Source: Leptobrachium leishanense
Taxonomy: Eukaryota > Chordata > Amphibia > Anura > Megophryidae
Direction of reading: 5' to 3'
Length of the DNA stretch: 64,000 nucleotides
Assembly (NCBI GenBank): GCA_009667805.1
Contig: CM019075.1
Location: forward strand, 16,189,715-16,253,714
The translations under genes were made by a program, and so were the position numbers. This document shows, one piece after another, positions 21,561 to 32,960 of this stretch; the first letter of the stretch is position 1, and each line of letters starts with the position of its first letter. The notes below the pieces were generated by a model. The model searched no databases. It had not been told where the DNA came from and saw only the letters and a program-made list of their open reading frames with translations.

Positions 21561-21870
21561 GCCCCTCAGCTAGGGGTGTTTCTTCAGCTCATACTTCCTG
21601 AATATTCCCCGCCTCCTCCCCACCCACCCACTATTCCACCCATCAAAGCTTCACAGGAACTACATTTCTTGCTCCATCTTTCCCACAACCCTCATGCACT
21701 CCACTACTTCACATACTCAGATTTTACCCTCACCTACAGTGTCACCCCTCTCCTCTTAGAGTGTAAGCTTAAGCAGGGTCCTCTCTCCTACTGTTGTGTG
21801 TGTTTTGGTATTCTGCCTCTCCCATTGTACAGCGCTTTGGAACTTGCTACTGCATTTTAAATACCTGTGA
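21561..21870 (+). mobile_element. LINE/SINE 3' tail fragment (copy A)
   Basis: The stretch runs through tagagtgtaagcttaagcag (21758-21777) and cattgtacagcgctttggaa to a terminal attttaaata. This is the plus-strand version of the L2-type 3' tail seen in reverse at 19325. The frame upstream (HALHYFTYSDFTL) is probably chance. Confidence 0.55.
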
Positions 21871-21889
21871 CTGTGTGAAGTAACACAAG

Positions 21890-23700
21890 GTGTGCAGCGC
21901 ATGACCTCAGACTGGAACCGAGGAACTGAATATTAGCCATCTCTGCAACTGTGAAAGCAAGTTACGCTCACTCACTGACACTCTCACTTGCGCGCTTTCA
22001 TGATTTATGTACTCAATGTCTCACTCAAAGTCCATTAGTCTCTCACACTCTTGTGCTGTGTCTGTTGTACACGCGCTCTCTGACTGCACATTTTCTTTGC
22101 TTTCTCGGCTTTATCTAACCGTCTTTACCGTTTCATGTTGTGTCTGTGCTTCTTTGTTGTCCCTCTCTCTCTGCTCTTTTTTTCTCCCTGTGTGTATGGA
22201 TTTATTTGCTTCCCTGTCTCTGCAGTAGCTGGAGGTGAAAGTTCAGCCCCGCCCTCCCCTCAGCTCACAGTGCAGGAGGGAGGAGGAGGAGAAACTCAGT
22301 CGCACATGCTCATTGTGTTTCTATCTATACCTAGGTATACACACGGATTGGTTTGCTTATCTTCTCTTATCTTCTTAGTGAAGGGATATGGGACCATTCA
22401 AAGCACTCATTTAAGGACTGAGCATATATTATGGCTTTTGCTTTACATGCTTATATGTCGTCTTTATTTTTCATTGTTCAATGTTATAAGGTCTTTATCT
22501 TTAATTGTTTTTTTATTTTAAATATAAGGAGATTGTTAACATGTTAGTTCCCTTTTACTAGGTTTATTACGGTACTAGTCTCCTCTGCTAGGGTTATTAT
22601 GGCTGACAGGAAGAGCTCACTGGGTCTGTTGTTTGTATCCTGTGGGGAGAAGTGGATCCTGTGCAGTGTGAGAGGAATAAAGAGACTTCTGAATAATAAT
22701 AAATGTTGTGTTTATTCCGAGTAACAACTCCCTCTCACACTCTTTCTTGTGCTGTCTCTTGTGTGCGCTCGCTCTCACTGCACCTTTTCTTGCTGTGTCT
22801 GTGCTTTTCTTTGCTGTCCCTCTCTCTGCTGTCTCCTTTTCTCCCTGTGTGTATGGATTTCTTTCCCACCCTGTCTCTGCAGTAGCTGGGGGTGAAAGTT
22901 CAGCCCCGCCCTCCCCTCAGCTCACACTGCAGGAGGGAGGAGCAACTCAGTCGCACATGCTCAGTGAGGTTTTTTTTTAGCTATACCTAGGTATAGGCAC
23001 TGATTGGTCAGCTTAAAATGCCTCCTGAGGTGGGCGTGGAAAACACGCAAGACAAGAAAGAAGATCAGGTAAATATGAAGAAATCTCATTAGACCTCAGA
23101 CTGGGGAAGTCGAGGAGCTGAATATTAGCATCTCTGCAACTGTGAAAGCAAAATACACTGACCTGTTGACTCGTTCACATACAGACTCACTCTCTTGCGC
23201 TCTTTCAAGATTTAAATACTCACTGTCTAATTTAAACTCCCACAGTCACTCACTTTCTAGTGCTGTCTCTCTTGTACGAGCCCGCTCTTTCACTGCACCT
23301 TTTCTTGTGCTGTCTCTGCTTGTCCTTGCCGTCTTTCTCTCTTTACCAATTTTTGCTGTGTCTCTGCTGGTCTTTGTTTTCAATCTCTCTGCTGTTTCTT
23401 TTCTCCCTGTGTGTATGGATTTCTTTCCTTCCCATTTTCTGCAGCAGCTGGGGGTGAAAGTTCAGCCCCGCCTTCCTCTCCGCCTCTCAGCTCACAGTGC
23501 AGGAGGGAGGAGGAGCAACTCAGTCGCACACGCTCAGTGCGTTTTTTTAAATCTATACCTAGGTATACACACTGATTGGTTTACGTAAAGTGCCTCCTCA
23601 GGTGGGTGTGGAAAACACCAAGAAAGGAAAGCAGGTAAATAAGTAAATATGATATTTTTTTCCTGCTTTTTATGCTGCAGAATGAGACTGACTCATTCAA
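21890..23700 (+). repeat. unclassified repeat, three tandem units (copy A)
   Basis: Three related units centre near 22200, 22880 and 23450. Each has a long pyrimidine tract with ctctctgctgt motifs, ctccctgtgtgtatggattt, ctgcagtagctgg (like a 3' splice site), then gtgaaagttcagccccgcc, cagctcaca.tgcaggaggga, the palindrome tatacctaggtata and .tgattggt. The flanks add gcctcctgaggtgggcgtgg and gaaaacac. A fourth, diverged unit lies at 34430-35075. I recognise no family. Open frames here (up to 148 codons) follow low-complexity sequence and are not credible genes. Confidence 0.6.
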
Positions 23701-25379
23701 ATGGCATAGCAGGTTTTTAAAGAACACTAGTAAAACATGCATGTCCCTTTAAGGGAGTCTATCCCAATGTATTTATGGTATGAGAGAAGATAGACTGCGA
23801 CATACTTTAGACACCTATATCCACTTTTATATTTAAAGGAACACTATTAAACAATAGAGGTCCCTTTATAAAGAGATGCTGCCCAATTATTTATTCCTTT
23901 TTTTTTTCCCTTGGATAATGTTTTTGTCTCTCACCACGTGCAGCTCCTCCTCTGTGGCTCAGGGACTCCCAGACCTGTAAGTCCCTGAACCTTTTCTGCG
24001 TAATTTGTGCTCCAAGACTACTTTTGTAGTGTAGGAACCACAAATTGAGCAGCACTATGGGACTTGGGCACTTTACATAAACAAGTTTCGTATAGTCTGC
24101 TAAAAAGATAAATCAGGAGATAGGTCGTGTTATGGTGGAGCTCCACACGCCCTTCTCTCCTTGGGGACTCTAGATGTCTTTTCCCACTGATCTTTTTAGT
24201 GCCCGGGGTCCCTAAGCGGTTGGTCACCGGGTACGTTTTGTCCGGAGCCCGTCCTGTTCCCCCTCCAGATCCCGTCCTGTTCCCCCTCTGGACCAGAGAC
24301 TCAGCTTTGCCGGCCGGCCAGCGGCCATCTTGTGGCCTAACTTCCGGCTCCTACCACCTTCCTCCCATGCAGCTTCGAGTGCCTCATCCTCGGATGGGTC
24401 CATGGTGTGGGCGATGGAGATGGTGGGCCCCGGTCTCCCTGTCACCGCTGTGCCCGAAACAGAGGAAGCAGGCGAAGCCCAGCATCGAGATGTCCACCCT
24501 CCCCTCTTTGAAGGGAAGATGGCGGCGCTGGAAGGCCTTGACGTCTGTTTGGCGAAGCTGGACAGGGATAAAGCATGCCCACTAACAAGGGGGGACTATG
24601 AGACGGCTGATATCTATCCTGAGAGGCTGTAGGGGAGCGGCGGATACCTGCTCGGTCGACGTGATGGCGATCTTGCCTCTCCGCTGCGCTGAGGGCCTAC
24701 AGGCCAAAGATAAGGAAACTGGCACCGCGGTTCAAGTTCTCTCTGCTGCACTGCCAGCCGACCCCCTGCCCCCTGGAGCGATCCTGGGATCGTGCAGCGA
24801 GGCTCTGCAGCCGCTTGATGAGTAGGGATGAGCCGAACACCCCCGAGTTCGGTTCGCGCTCGAACTTTTCAAATGTTCGGATTCGAACTCAATGCAAGTC
24901 AATGGGACTGAAAATTAGATTTTTAGAGTGCCCTCCAAGAGGGCATATATGCTAGATATTTGCCATAAAAGGTGTATGGGGGTCCGGGTAGTGCCCTGGG
25001 GGACAGGAAACATGGACAAAAAGTTAAAAAAAAAAGTTTTTAAAGGGACATAAGGGAAATAAGGGTTAAAAATAAAAACGAAAAATTCCTTCAAATATCG
25101 TGCCTAGGAGGTCCCCATAACCTGCCCGTGAAGTGGCGGATTACTCGGATGTATAGAAATATGTTAAAACCAAAAAATGACGGTAAATGGTTTTCCTTTA
25201 ATCTATCCATAAACAACTGCTTGGGGCGGCAGTCTGTATGAAAAGAGGAGACATTTTCGGATACGCAGAAAAAGTTTAGTGATTTTTTGGCTAAATTATT
25301 GTGAAACTTATGCAGGCTTTGGATGAAAGTAACAATAGGTGCTTTAAAATTGGACCTTTAGTGTCGGCAACAGTGCCGT

Positions 25380-25795
25380 CACACAGTAACCCCTCTGAGG
25401 ATATGAATCTGATACAGGCGTCAGTGGCAGTGCACCCAAATAATGTGCCTTTGGTGTCAGGCCAGCAAGTGCCATCATACAGTAACCCCTCTGTAGTATT
25501 GTGGAAGAGTGCAGGGGTGGACCTTGCAGTCCTATATTAAAAAGATATTAATCTGGTAAAGGCGTCAGTGCACCCAGATATTGTGCTTTTGGTGCCAGGC
25601 CAGCAAGTGCATTCATACAGTAACCCCTCTGTAGTATTGTGGAGGAGTGCTGGGTTGGACCCTGCGGTTCAAAAAATTTAAATGATATAAATGTGGCACA
25701 GGCGTCAGTGCAGCCAAATATTCTGCCTTTCATGGCACCAAGTGCCTTCACACCGTAACCCTTTAGTGGTATTGTGGAAGAGTTCAGTGCTGGAG
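25380..25795. repeat. hAT subterminal repeats, about 130-bp unit (copy A)
   Basis: Roughly three degenerate units. Each includes gcgtcagtg.cacccaaatat, ttggtg.caggccagcaagtg and cagtaacccctctgtagtat, ending in gtggaagagtgcagg. Subterminal repeats are common in hAT elements as transposase-binding arrays (inference here). Confidence 0.65.
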
Positions 25796-25824
25796 GTTTT
25801 GTGAATGCAGAAGACATCACCGAT

Positions 25825-28800
25825 CTATTCCGTTACGTCAGCATCAGGGGATTGATAACTGCTGATCCAGGACTGATTCATTTTTATAAATGTCAGCCGG
25901 TCTACAGAGTCGGTGGACAGACGCACTCTTTTGTCTGTGACAAAACCTCCAGCGGCACTGAACGTCCTTTCGGAAAGCACGCTAGATGAAGGGCAACCTA
26001 GTAGCTGCATAGCATATTGGCTAAGTTCTGGCAAGTGATCCAATCTCAACACCCAGTAAGCCAGTGGATCATCTGCTGGAAAGGTATCCAGGTCTGCCCT
26101 TGCCCCTAGGTAGTCCTGCACCATATGGTGAAGACGCTGGCAATGGGTGCCTACATTTGACATCCCTGGGCGTCGTGGACTAAAAAAAATTAAAGGCATT
26201 AGTCAAGCGGCCCCGGCCTTCACCACTATTCCTCTGATCATCCGCAGCCTCATAAGCACCTGTGTCATCACTTGGTAACCTACCAGTGCCTGGAAAGGTG
26301 TTACACAAGTGTCGTTTTAGAGCGTCCTCAAGTTTTTTCATCCTGTGCTCCCTCTGTGCGGGCAGGATGAGCTCTGCAACTTTAACCTTGTATCGTGGAT
26401 CAAGAAGGGTTGCCAACCAGTAATGATCCCTCTCCTTGATAGCACAAATCCTGGGGTCCTTTAGCAGGCTTTGCAGGATAAGGGAGCCCATGCAGCGTAG
26501 GTTGGAGGTGGCATTAGCTTCCAAGTCTTCCTGGTCAATGAGGATGACCTCATCATGCACTTCTTCCTCCCAGCCACGCACTAGTCCATGTGTTTCTGGG
26601 CACACAAAACCATCCCTTGAGGAATCCCCACCTTCAATGCCCCCACTACTTAAATAGTCCTCCTCCTCCTCATCCTCCTCCTGTCTGATCTGAGTAGGAC
26701 CCGCTGGAATGCTGTCTGCGGAAAGACTGGGGCCTTCAGAGCTAGGGAAGGCCTCCTCTTCCTCCCGCTGCTCTGCCTCTAGAGCCACATCTATAATTCC
26801 CCGCAGAGTGTGCTCAAGCAGGAACACTAAAGGAATTGTGTAACTGATGCATGCACTGTCCCTGCTCACCATCCTCGTTGCCTCCTCAAATGGTGACAGT
26901 ACATTGGATGCATCCTTGATCATCAGCCACTGCGGGGGGGGAGGAAACCAAGTTGACCAGAACCTGTCCTTGTGCCATATTCACACAGGTACTCGTTGAT
27001 GGCCCTCTGCTGCTTGTGCAGATGCTGCAGCATTGCTAATGTCGAGTTCCACCTGGTGGGCATGTCACAGATCAGACGGTTTGTGGGAAGGTGGAATTCT
27101 CTTTGAATTTCTGCCAGGCGAACGCTTGCTGGGAATGACCGTCTGAAGTGGCTGCAGACTTTTCTGGCCTGGATGAGAAGCTCTGGCAGCCCTGGGTACT
27201 TGGTTAGGAAACGCTGTACCACTAGACTTAGGACGTGTGCTAGGCATGGTACATGCGTCAATTTACCCTTGCGTAGGGCGGAGAGAAGGTTGCTGCCATT
27301 ATCACAGACGATCATTCCCAGCTGAAGCTGGCGTGGTGTTAACCATCTCTGCACCTGGCCCTGAAGAGCTGACAGAATTTCTGGCCCGGTGTGGCTCCTG
27401 TCCCCTAAACAAACCAGCTCAAGCACAGTATGGCTTCTTTTGCTTGAGCCATTGCGTAGACCCTGTCAGGCGTCGGTTTAACTGCCACTTTGCCAGAGAC
27501 AGATAAGGAGGAGGAAGAGGGAGAGGTGGTGGTGGTGGAGCAGACAGACCTCATACAAGCAGCTTTCTGGAGGTGTGATGGATGAATAAGCTCCATCTTG
27601 GATCCCTCCCAGCTGCAATCAGAGTTACCCAGTGTGCCACGAAGGAGATGTAACAACCCTGTACATGCTTGCTGGACCACGTGTCTAAAGTCACATGCAC
27701 CTTGCTGCTGACTGCCTTTCCCAATGACTCGATAACATTGTCTTCCACGTGCTGGTATAGTGCTGGAATGGCCTTGCATGAAAAGTAATGGCATTTTGGA
27801 ACCTGCCACTGTGGTACAGCACATTCAGCAAATTCATGGAAGGGAGCAGAGTCCACCAGCTGGAAAGGCAGCAGCTGCAATGCGAGTAATTTTGCTAAGC
27901 TGGCATTTAGATGCTGTGCTTGGGGATGGTCAGAACTATATTTTTTCTTACGCTGCAGCAGCTGCGGCAACGTAATCTGACTGTGTAAATCTTCAGCTGA
28001 TGGGATGCTGTCACATTGTGAGGAAGGACCTGGTACATCCATTACTGTAGCATCATCCCTGTCAGTGGAGGTTGTAGGCAATGACATGCCAGGACATACA
28101 GTGGGGGTAGAGACAGATGAGGAGGAGGAGGAGGAGGACCTATGCAAAGTTTTGCGCCAACGGGATGTGTGGCAGATCATATGTCACCTCAAGCACGTGG
28201 TACCCAAGTGTCCGGTGTCTTTCCCACGCTTAAGCCTCATCTGACATAGATTACAAATAGCAACGGTGGGGTCTGCTGCACATTTCTTAAAGAACTCCCA
28301 GACAGAAGAGTTCCTGCATGTGTGCTTTGAGACAACAGCGCTCTGCACCTGAGCAGCTCTGACATCTGATGCCTTGGACTGGCTAGTGCTACTTTTTGTC
28401 ATAGAGGATGTTGTGCCTCGTGTTTGCTGTGCCGCCTCCTCCTCACTTGATTCCTCTGTTCAATCTGGCACCCAGGTGGAGTCAGTGACCTCATCATCAT
28501 TGTCATCATCACCCCCTATTGCCTCGTCACTGGAGCCAACTTGGCAGTATGCTGCAGCTGCTGGGGCAACATGAGTGCCAGTAATTTGTGTGTCATCACT
28601 GGCAGCCCTTCCTCTAGGTTGATTATACTCCCTTCCTCAACCTCAGAGATTGAATCAGAGCACTGTACTTGCTGCGCATCCTCAAGCAGCATGTCACTCT
28701 CATTGTAGTCAAACAATTCAGCTGACTCCTCCGTGTGTGATAGCGAGGCTACGGCAGGAGTAGCTGTGGACATGGAGGCTGCATTAAATGCTTTGGCAGC

Positions 28801-29060
28801 TGAGGTGGACTGTAATGCACTACAAGCCTGGCTGGCAGAGGACTCGGAGGATGAGGATGGCCTGGTTAGCCAATCCACCAAATCCTCTGTATGTTGCCGC
28901 TGTTTAAGACGCCAGCACCAGTTAGAAAGGACAAGCGTGCCCCTGCAGAGGATGCACCACGTCCACTACGACCAGAGGCACAGCCTCCCGACACAGGGGT
29001 TGCTTGCCCTCTTATCTGTGTCTGGGAGCATCTGCCTGTCCTTTTTGTTTTTTCAGACAT
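25825..29060 (-). pseudogene. hAT transposase with BED finger, frame-broken (copy A)
   Basis: Read from 29060 towards 25825 the pieces give: a Ser/Ala- and Glu-rich N-terminus starting MSEKTKRTGR; a BED-type zinc finger (VWEFFKKCAAD, AICNLCQMRLK, GTTC; about 28310-28190); the start of the RNase-H-like fold (VHVTLDTWSSKHVQG, about 27680); GMIVCDNGSNLLSAL and HVPCLAHVLSLVVQRF (27330-27220); MPTRWNSTLAML; and a C-terminal dimerisation domain (DPLAYWVLRLDHL, then CPSSSVLSERTFSAAGGFV). At least four frame changes or stops separate these parts, for example near 28866, 28516-28402, 27551 and 26923. The family catalyses cut-and-paste transposition; this copy cannot. Confidence 0.85.
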
Positions 29061-29139
29061 GGTGAGTGATATATAGATTAAATATATACAAAACTTTGAT
29101 TCAACTCTGGTATAACGATTAAAGATTTACAGAACTCTG

Positions 29140-29540
29140 GTAGAACTCAGTGAGACACCCTGATAGCTGGCAACCAGTGACAAGACACAGATTACAATTC
29201 CCAGAAACCTCCTATAAATCAGTGAGACCCCCTGATGGCTGGCAGTGAGAAGACACAGATTACAAATCTCAGAAACCTCCTTAAAATCAGTGTGACCCCC
29301 TGATGGGTGGCAGCCAGTGAGAACACACGGATTATAGCAATTCCCAAATATTTTGTAGACATTAGTGACCCCCAAAATACTGCGTGGCACTGGCTGTGTG
29401 ACAAGACAGAGATCACCTCAATTCCCAGATATTTTGTAGAAATTAGTGACCCCCAAAATACTGCGTGGTACTGGCAGTGAGTCACAAGACACAGAACACC
29501 TCAATTCCAAGATATTTGGTAGAAATGAGACCCCCCAGTA
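29140..29540. repeat. hAT 5'-side subterminal repeats, about 60-bp unit (copy A)
   Basis: About six degenerate units with gtgacccccaaaatactgcg or gaccccctgatggctggcag, followed by caagacacagattac and cccagaaacctcc. They lie upstream of the transposase start and are expanded in copy B (62285-62820). Confidence 0.65.
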
Positions 29541-32500
29541 GTGTGGCAGACCAGCAGTAAGAACACACAACAACAATCTCCTATGAAATCTCCTCTCAAA
29601 TGCGTGCAGAAGCGCTGTGTGGAAACCTTATATAGTGTGCTGCGGGACTTAGCTCTGTGAGCTCATGATTGGGCAAAATTTGCCCAATCAGGACTCTGAG
29701 CCGTGATTGGCATAGTGTTGAACCTGTTTTGCACCAGACCTGTGGTCAGGTGCAAGGCTGTAGCCAATTACAAGCTTCAGGCCAGTGGAAAGGTGCATTG
29801 TGGGCGAACACGCGGAAATTTCGTAGTTCGCGAACGAACAGGCTATGTTCGATGCGAACTCCGAACTGATCGAACCGAACAGCTCATCCCTATTGATGAG
29901 CCCGTGGAAACTGTGGAGGTACCTACGTTGCAAATCTGTCCCCCTGAGATGTTTACAGTGGGGGAGCTGCCTAGCAGAGGGAAGATGCCCCCGGGAAGCT
30001 GTGGTATCTCACCAAGTATGGCGGCACGGTACATCCCGGAGCAACGTGGAGGGGGCCACTTCGACCAGCCCTTTGCGAGGAGGTTAAACCCGGTGTGTCT
30101 TCTTGTTCTCTCCCCCATGTTATTTTGTGTACCCCTCCCCCATTGCTAACAGCTGAACATTTTTACCCCCATCCCTTTGTTTCTTCCCTTCCCTATTTTT
30201 TTGGGCTTTGTTGGGTGGTCCTAGAGGTTAGGCTGTGGCCTGGAGCCCAGCTTTGCCCCGGGTGCCCGGGCCTGGTGCCATTCTCCCCCCCCCGTGGCCT
30301 TCTCCCGTGGTCTGTTTGTCCAGTCGGGCAAGTGCCAGGGGTGACACCGATATGGCTTTTGCCATCTTTTCCTCACCCCTCCTTTCCCCCCCTCCATTAT
30401 ATTTTATGTCCTGTGTTGCCTACTAGAAGACACTGAGAATTTTTTCCTTTTTCACGCTGAGACTTTGTTTTGATTTTTACTTTTTCACATTTTTTCTGCT
30501 GACACTCCCTGGACCCTGAAGACTTACTGTTTCTTTTTCAGCCGAGGTTCTTTCTACTTGGATGATTTTTTGTTTTAATTGTTTGCACCCCCATGTGTGA
30601 TGTCCGCTGACGACACTCCTTTTTTTATTGTTTATTCCCAAGGTAGCTTACCTGATGACCTCATACTGCCTATTGTTTTTGTTTCCTTACGATGTGCTTA
30701 TGCCGCTGTTTATTTTTGGCCCTGTGCGGCCATTTTCTTTTTGCTATACTGCTGACATTGTTACAAAATAAAAAAATATTAAATATGAAATAAAAGATAA
30801 ATCAGTGTTGAACACATGCTCAGAGCTGTCCAATCTCGACTTCTCTAAGAACAATTGGTCTCAGAGAGGGTGACATAGACACGCTCTCTGTATGCCGATG
30901 TCACAAGTGGCCGATGTCACAAGTGACCAATCTGGTAACCTGCAGACAGAAATTCAAAAAACTTGCCTGCTTGAGATTCTGGGCGGGATGGAGGAAACTC
31001 GACTTTGTTAGTGAAAGTGCCAAAGTATACTTTCCTACATTTCAAAATGACAAGCCTAAATAGTATAATATTCCAATCTCGTCAGTGCCTCCAAACTAAT
31101 GATATTTAAAATAAATGAAATAAAATCAAGGTTTATATAATTGGAAGTGAAACGAAATTTATATTTTATGTAAATTGTTATCTTTAATTATTTTTCTTTT
31201 GATGAACCAAAATGAGTAACAAAGAAATAATTGACATGGAATAACTATTTGCTCCCCTTTTAACATTTATTTGATAAATGACTTAAACCAGTTATATAGA
31301 CACCATTTAAATATTATCATCATTTATATAGTGCAACAACAGTTTCCGCAGCGTTTAATAGTTAGAAAGATATGTAAATGATATAACGTTATTAAAAAAA
31401 GATACAATAGAATAACAATGAGATATTGTAGATTCCATTATGTACTATATATCTTTGAAAATGCTTTTGTGTCCTTGAAACACGTGTCACACCAACTGGT
31501 GGTTAAGAACTTTAGATTGACAATCAAGGTAGTTAAAAATATAAATGTTTGTTGAAGAACCCTAAATGTTCCTTAAGCAGCATTTACTGGTACAAACAAG
31601 TCTGAAGAATTTCCTTTCCAGTTTTTTCCATCTGGATAATACAACCTCTTAGTCCTTTATTGTGGTATATTTAATTGCTCAAATTCTGTCCAGGTTTTGT
31701 CACAGATATCAGATTGAGCACCCGTCTTCAGGTTTCTGGTTTCAAACCATCTCTGTGTGTCTTTAACAATGAGTTTAAGAACATTATTTGTTTGAACGTG
31801 ATTTGTCATTGGCTTCTGTTTGGCTCCATCCAGCTTGAGCTCAATTTTGTCAAGTTTGTTCATCCCACTTAATTGCAAGACTCAGCATGACAGCATCTGA
31901 AATATGCTTCCCTCAGGTTGGTGTTCAAGAAGTGAGCTTGTTCACCTCTACGGTACACAAGTAAATTTTTTGCATTGAAAAGACGAGTCAATTCCTGATT
32001 TTTTTATAGTTTTATTGCTTGAATGGAAATTTTCAAACTGGATCTTCTGTGATTATTTCATCATAGATGTTCTTGAAATTCAGATTTGTTTTGATATATG
32101 GTTGCACTATGGCTGGTTTCATTTTCAGCTGGATCTGCTCAGCGCCTCCAGGCGTGCTGACCTTATTTGTTGTTTTCTGACATAACCTCCTGAACCCCTC
32201 AAATAGATTGCCGGAGGGCCTACTGTAAACAATTATGCAGTTTTTGGTCTTCGAAATGCTGGTTGTTAACATCTACTTTCCGACAAACTCACAAGACTTT
32301 TTTAAAACAGGTGTTTGTATTAGGAGATCACATAAAAATGTAAGTGATGAATATCATATTTATATCATTACACAAAAATATTGTAGCAGCCAAATGCACA
32401 TTAGTTTATATTGGGCAGCTGCGTTGTATAGGAATACACGGTGACAAACTTAATTGATTGTGTAACAATTAGAATTTTTTGCTCCGTCAAAATATTAATA

Positions 32501-32766
32501 ATTGTTGTTTAAATCACAATTCTATTGAAAACACAAATAAAATACCTTTTAATTCTAGGTTATAACATCATAAAATCTGAAAACAAAGCGTCTGAAACTT
32601 TAAAGACAGAATATGTACAAAATTATTTCAGATTGATTACATGAAACATATCGACTTTCCCTTTACTTTGGTTATAACAATAGCAGATATTTAATTTACA
32701 TGTTGCAGCTAATGAAGCTCAGTGAACCCACTGTGCGTAGCATACAAATAACAGATGTTATTTTTT

Positions 32767-32960
32767 ACGGAGAGGGTGGTGGATACATGGAACAGCCTTC
32801 CAGTCAAAGTGGTAGAGGTTAAAACAGTGATTGAATTTAAGCAGGCATGGGATAGGCATAAGGCTATCCTAAACAAAAGATAAATTCAAGGAAAGTATCC
32901 ATAGAATTGGGCAGACTAGATGGGCCGAAAAAATTTGTCGGCAGGTAGGAACCTATGTGT
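32767..32960 (+). mobile_element. CR1/L2-like LINE 3' tail
   Basis: A 38-codon frame (TERVVDTWNSLPVKVVE, then KTVIEFKQAWDRHKAIL and a stop at 32881-32883) matches the last residues of CR1/L2-type ORF2, RVV..WN.LP..VV.A....FK. The following non-coding stretch (gactagatgggccgaaaaaa, then ctatgtgtctat) is the well-known 3' UTR ending of these LINEs. It is extremely 5'-truncated. Confidence 0.7.

Larger units (their letters stand above)
24823..29892 (-). mobile_element. hAT transposon (copy A), 5.07 kb
   Basis: Its ends read tagggatgagccgaac and, on the right in reverse complement, tagggatgagctgttcgg. Both sides carry the 8-bp target duplication ttgatgag (24815-24822 and 29893-29900), the hAT signature. 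The transposase lies on the minus strand between two blocks of subterminal tandem repeats, 25380-25795 and 29140-29540. The insertion is also present in copy B at the same site, so it predates the duplication. Confidence 0.9.
12501..30500 (+). repeat. large direct duplication, copy A
   Basis: From agaatactcaagactcg at 12501 the sequence matches 40736 onward in the same orientation and order (MITE, minisatellite, Penelope-like relic, T2R gene, LINE tails, repeat array, non-LTR element with hAT) until the window ends at 64000, which aligns to about 30500. By eye the copies are around 98-99% identical, with indels. Copy A lacks the solo LTR and foldback insertions of copy B and has short deletions of its own (11 bp in the Penelope-like relic, about 205 bp near 30093). 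A tandem duplication with a period of about 28.2 kb fits. Uncollapsed alleles are an alternative. Confidence 0.9.
24117..30791 (+). mobile_element. non-LTR retroelement, 1.6 kb, carrying a hAT insertion (copy A)
   Basis: It is flanked by the 14-bp target duplication aaaagataaatcag at 24103-24116 and 30792-30805, and ends in an A-rich tail (acaaaataaaaaaatatt). Removing the hAT element and its duplication leaves about 1.6 kb: a GC-rich 5' part with a short frame (PPLFEGKMAALEGLD, ending 24630) and a T/C-rich 3' part. No reverse transcriptase is present, so it is non-autonomous or internally deleted. The TSD length and tail indicate target-primed reverse transcription. Near 30093 about 205 bp are missing compared with copy B. 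Confidence 0.7.

Noticed and set aside
22007..23588. Frames of 90-148 codons rich in Leu/Ser/Phe that might look like membrane proteins
   Set aside because: They follow pyrimidine tracts of a repeated unit and differ in frame and length between units and between copies A and B.
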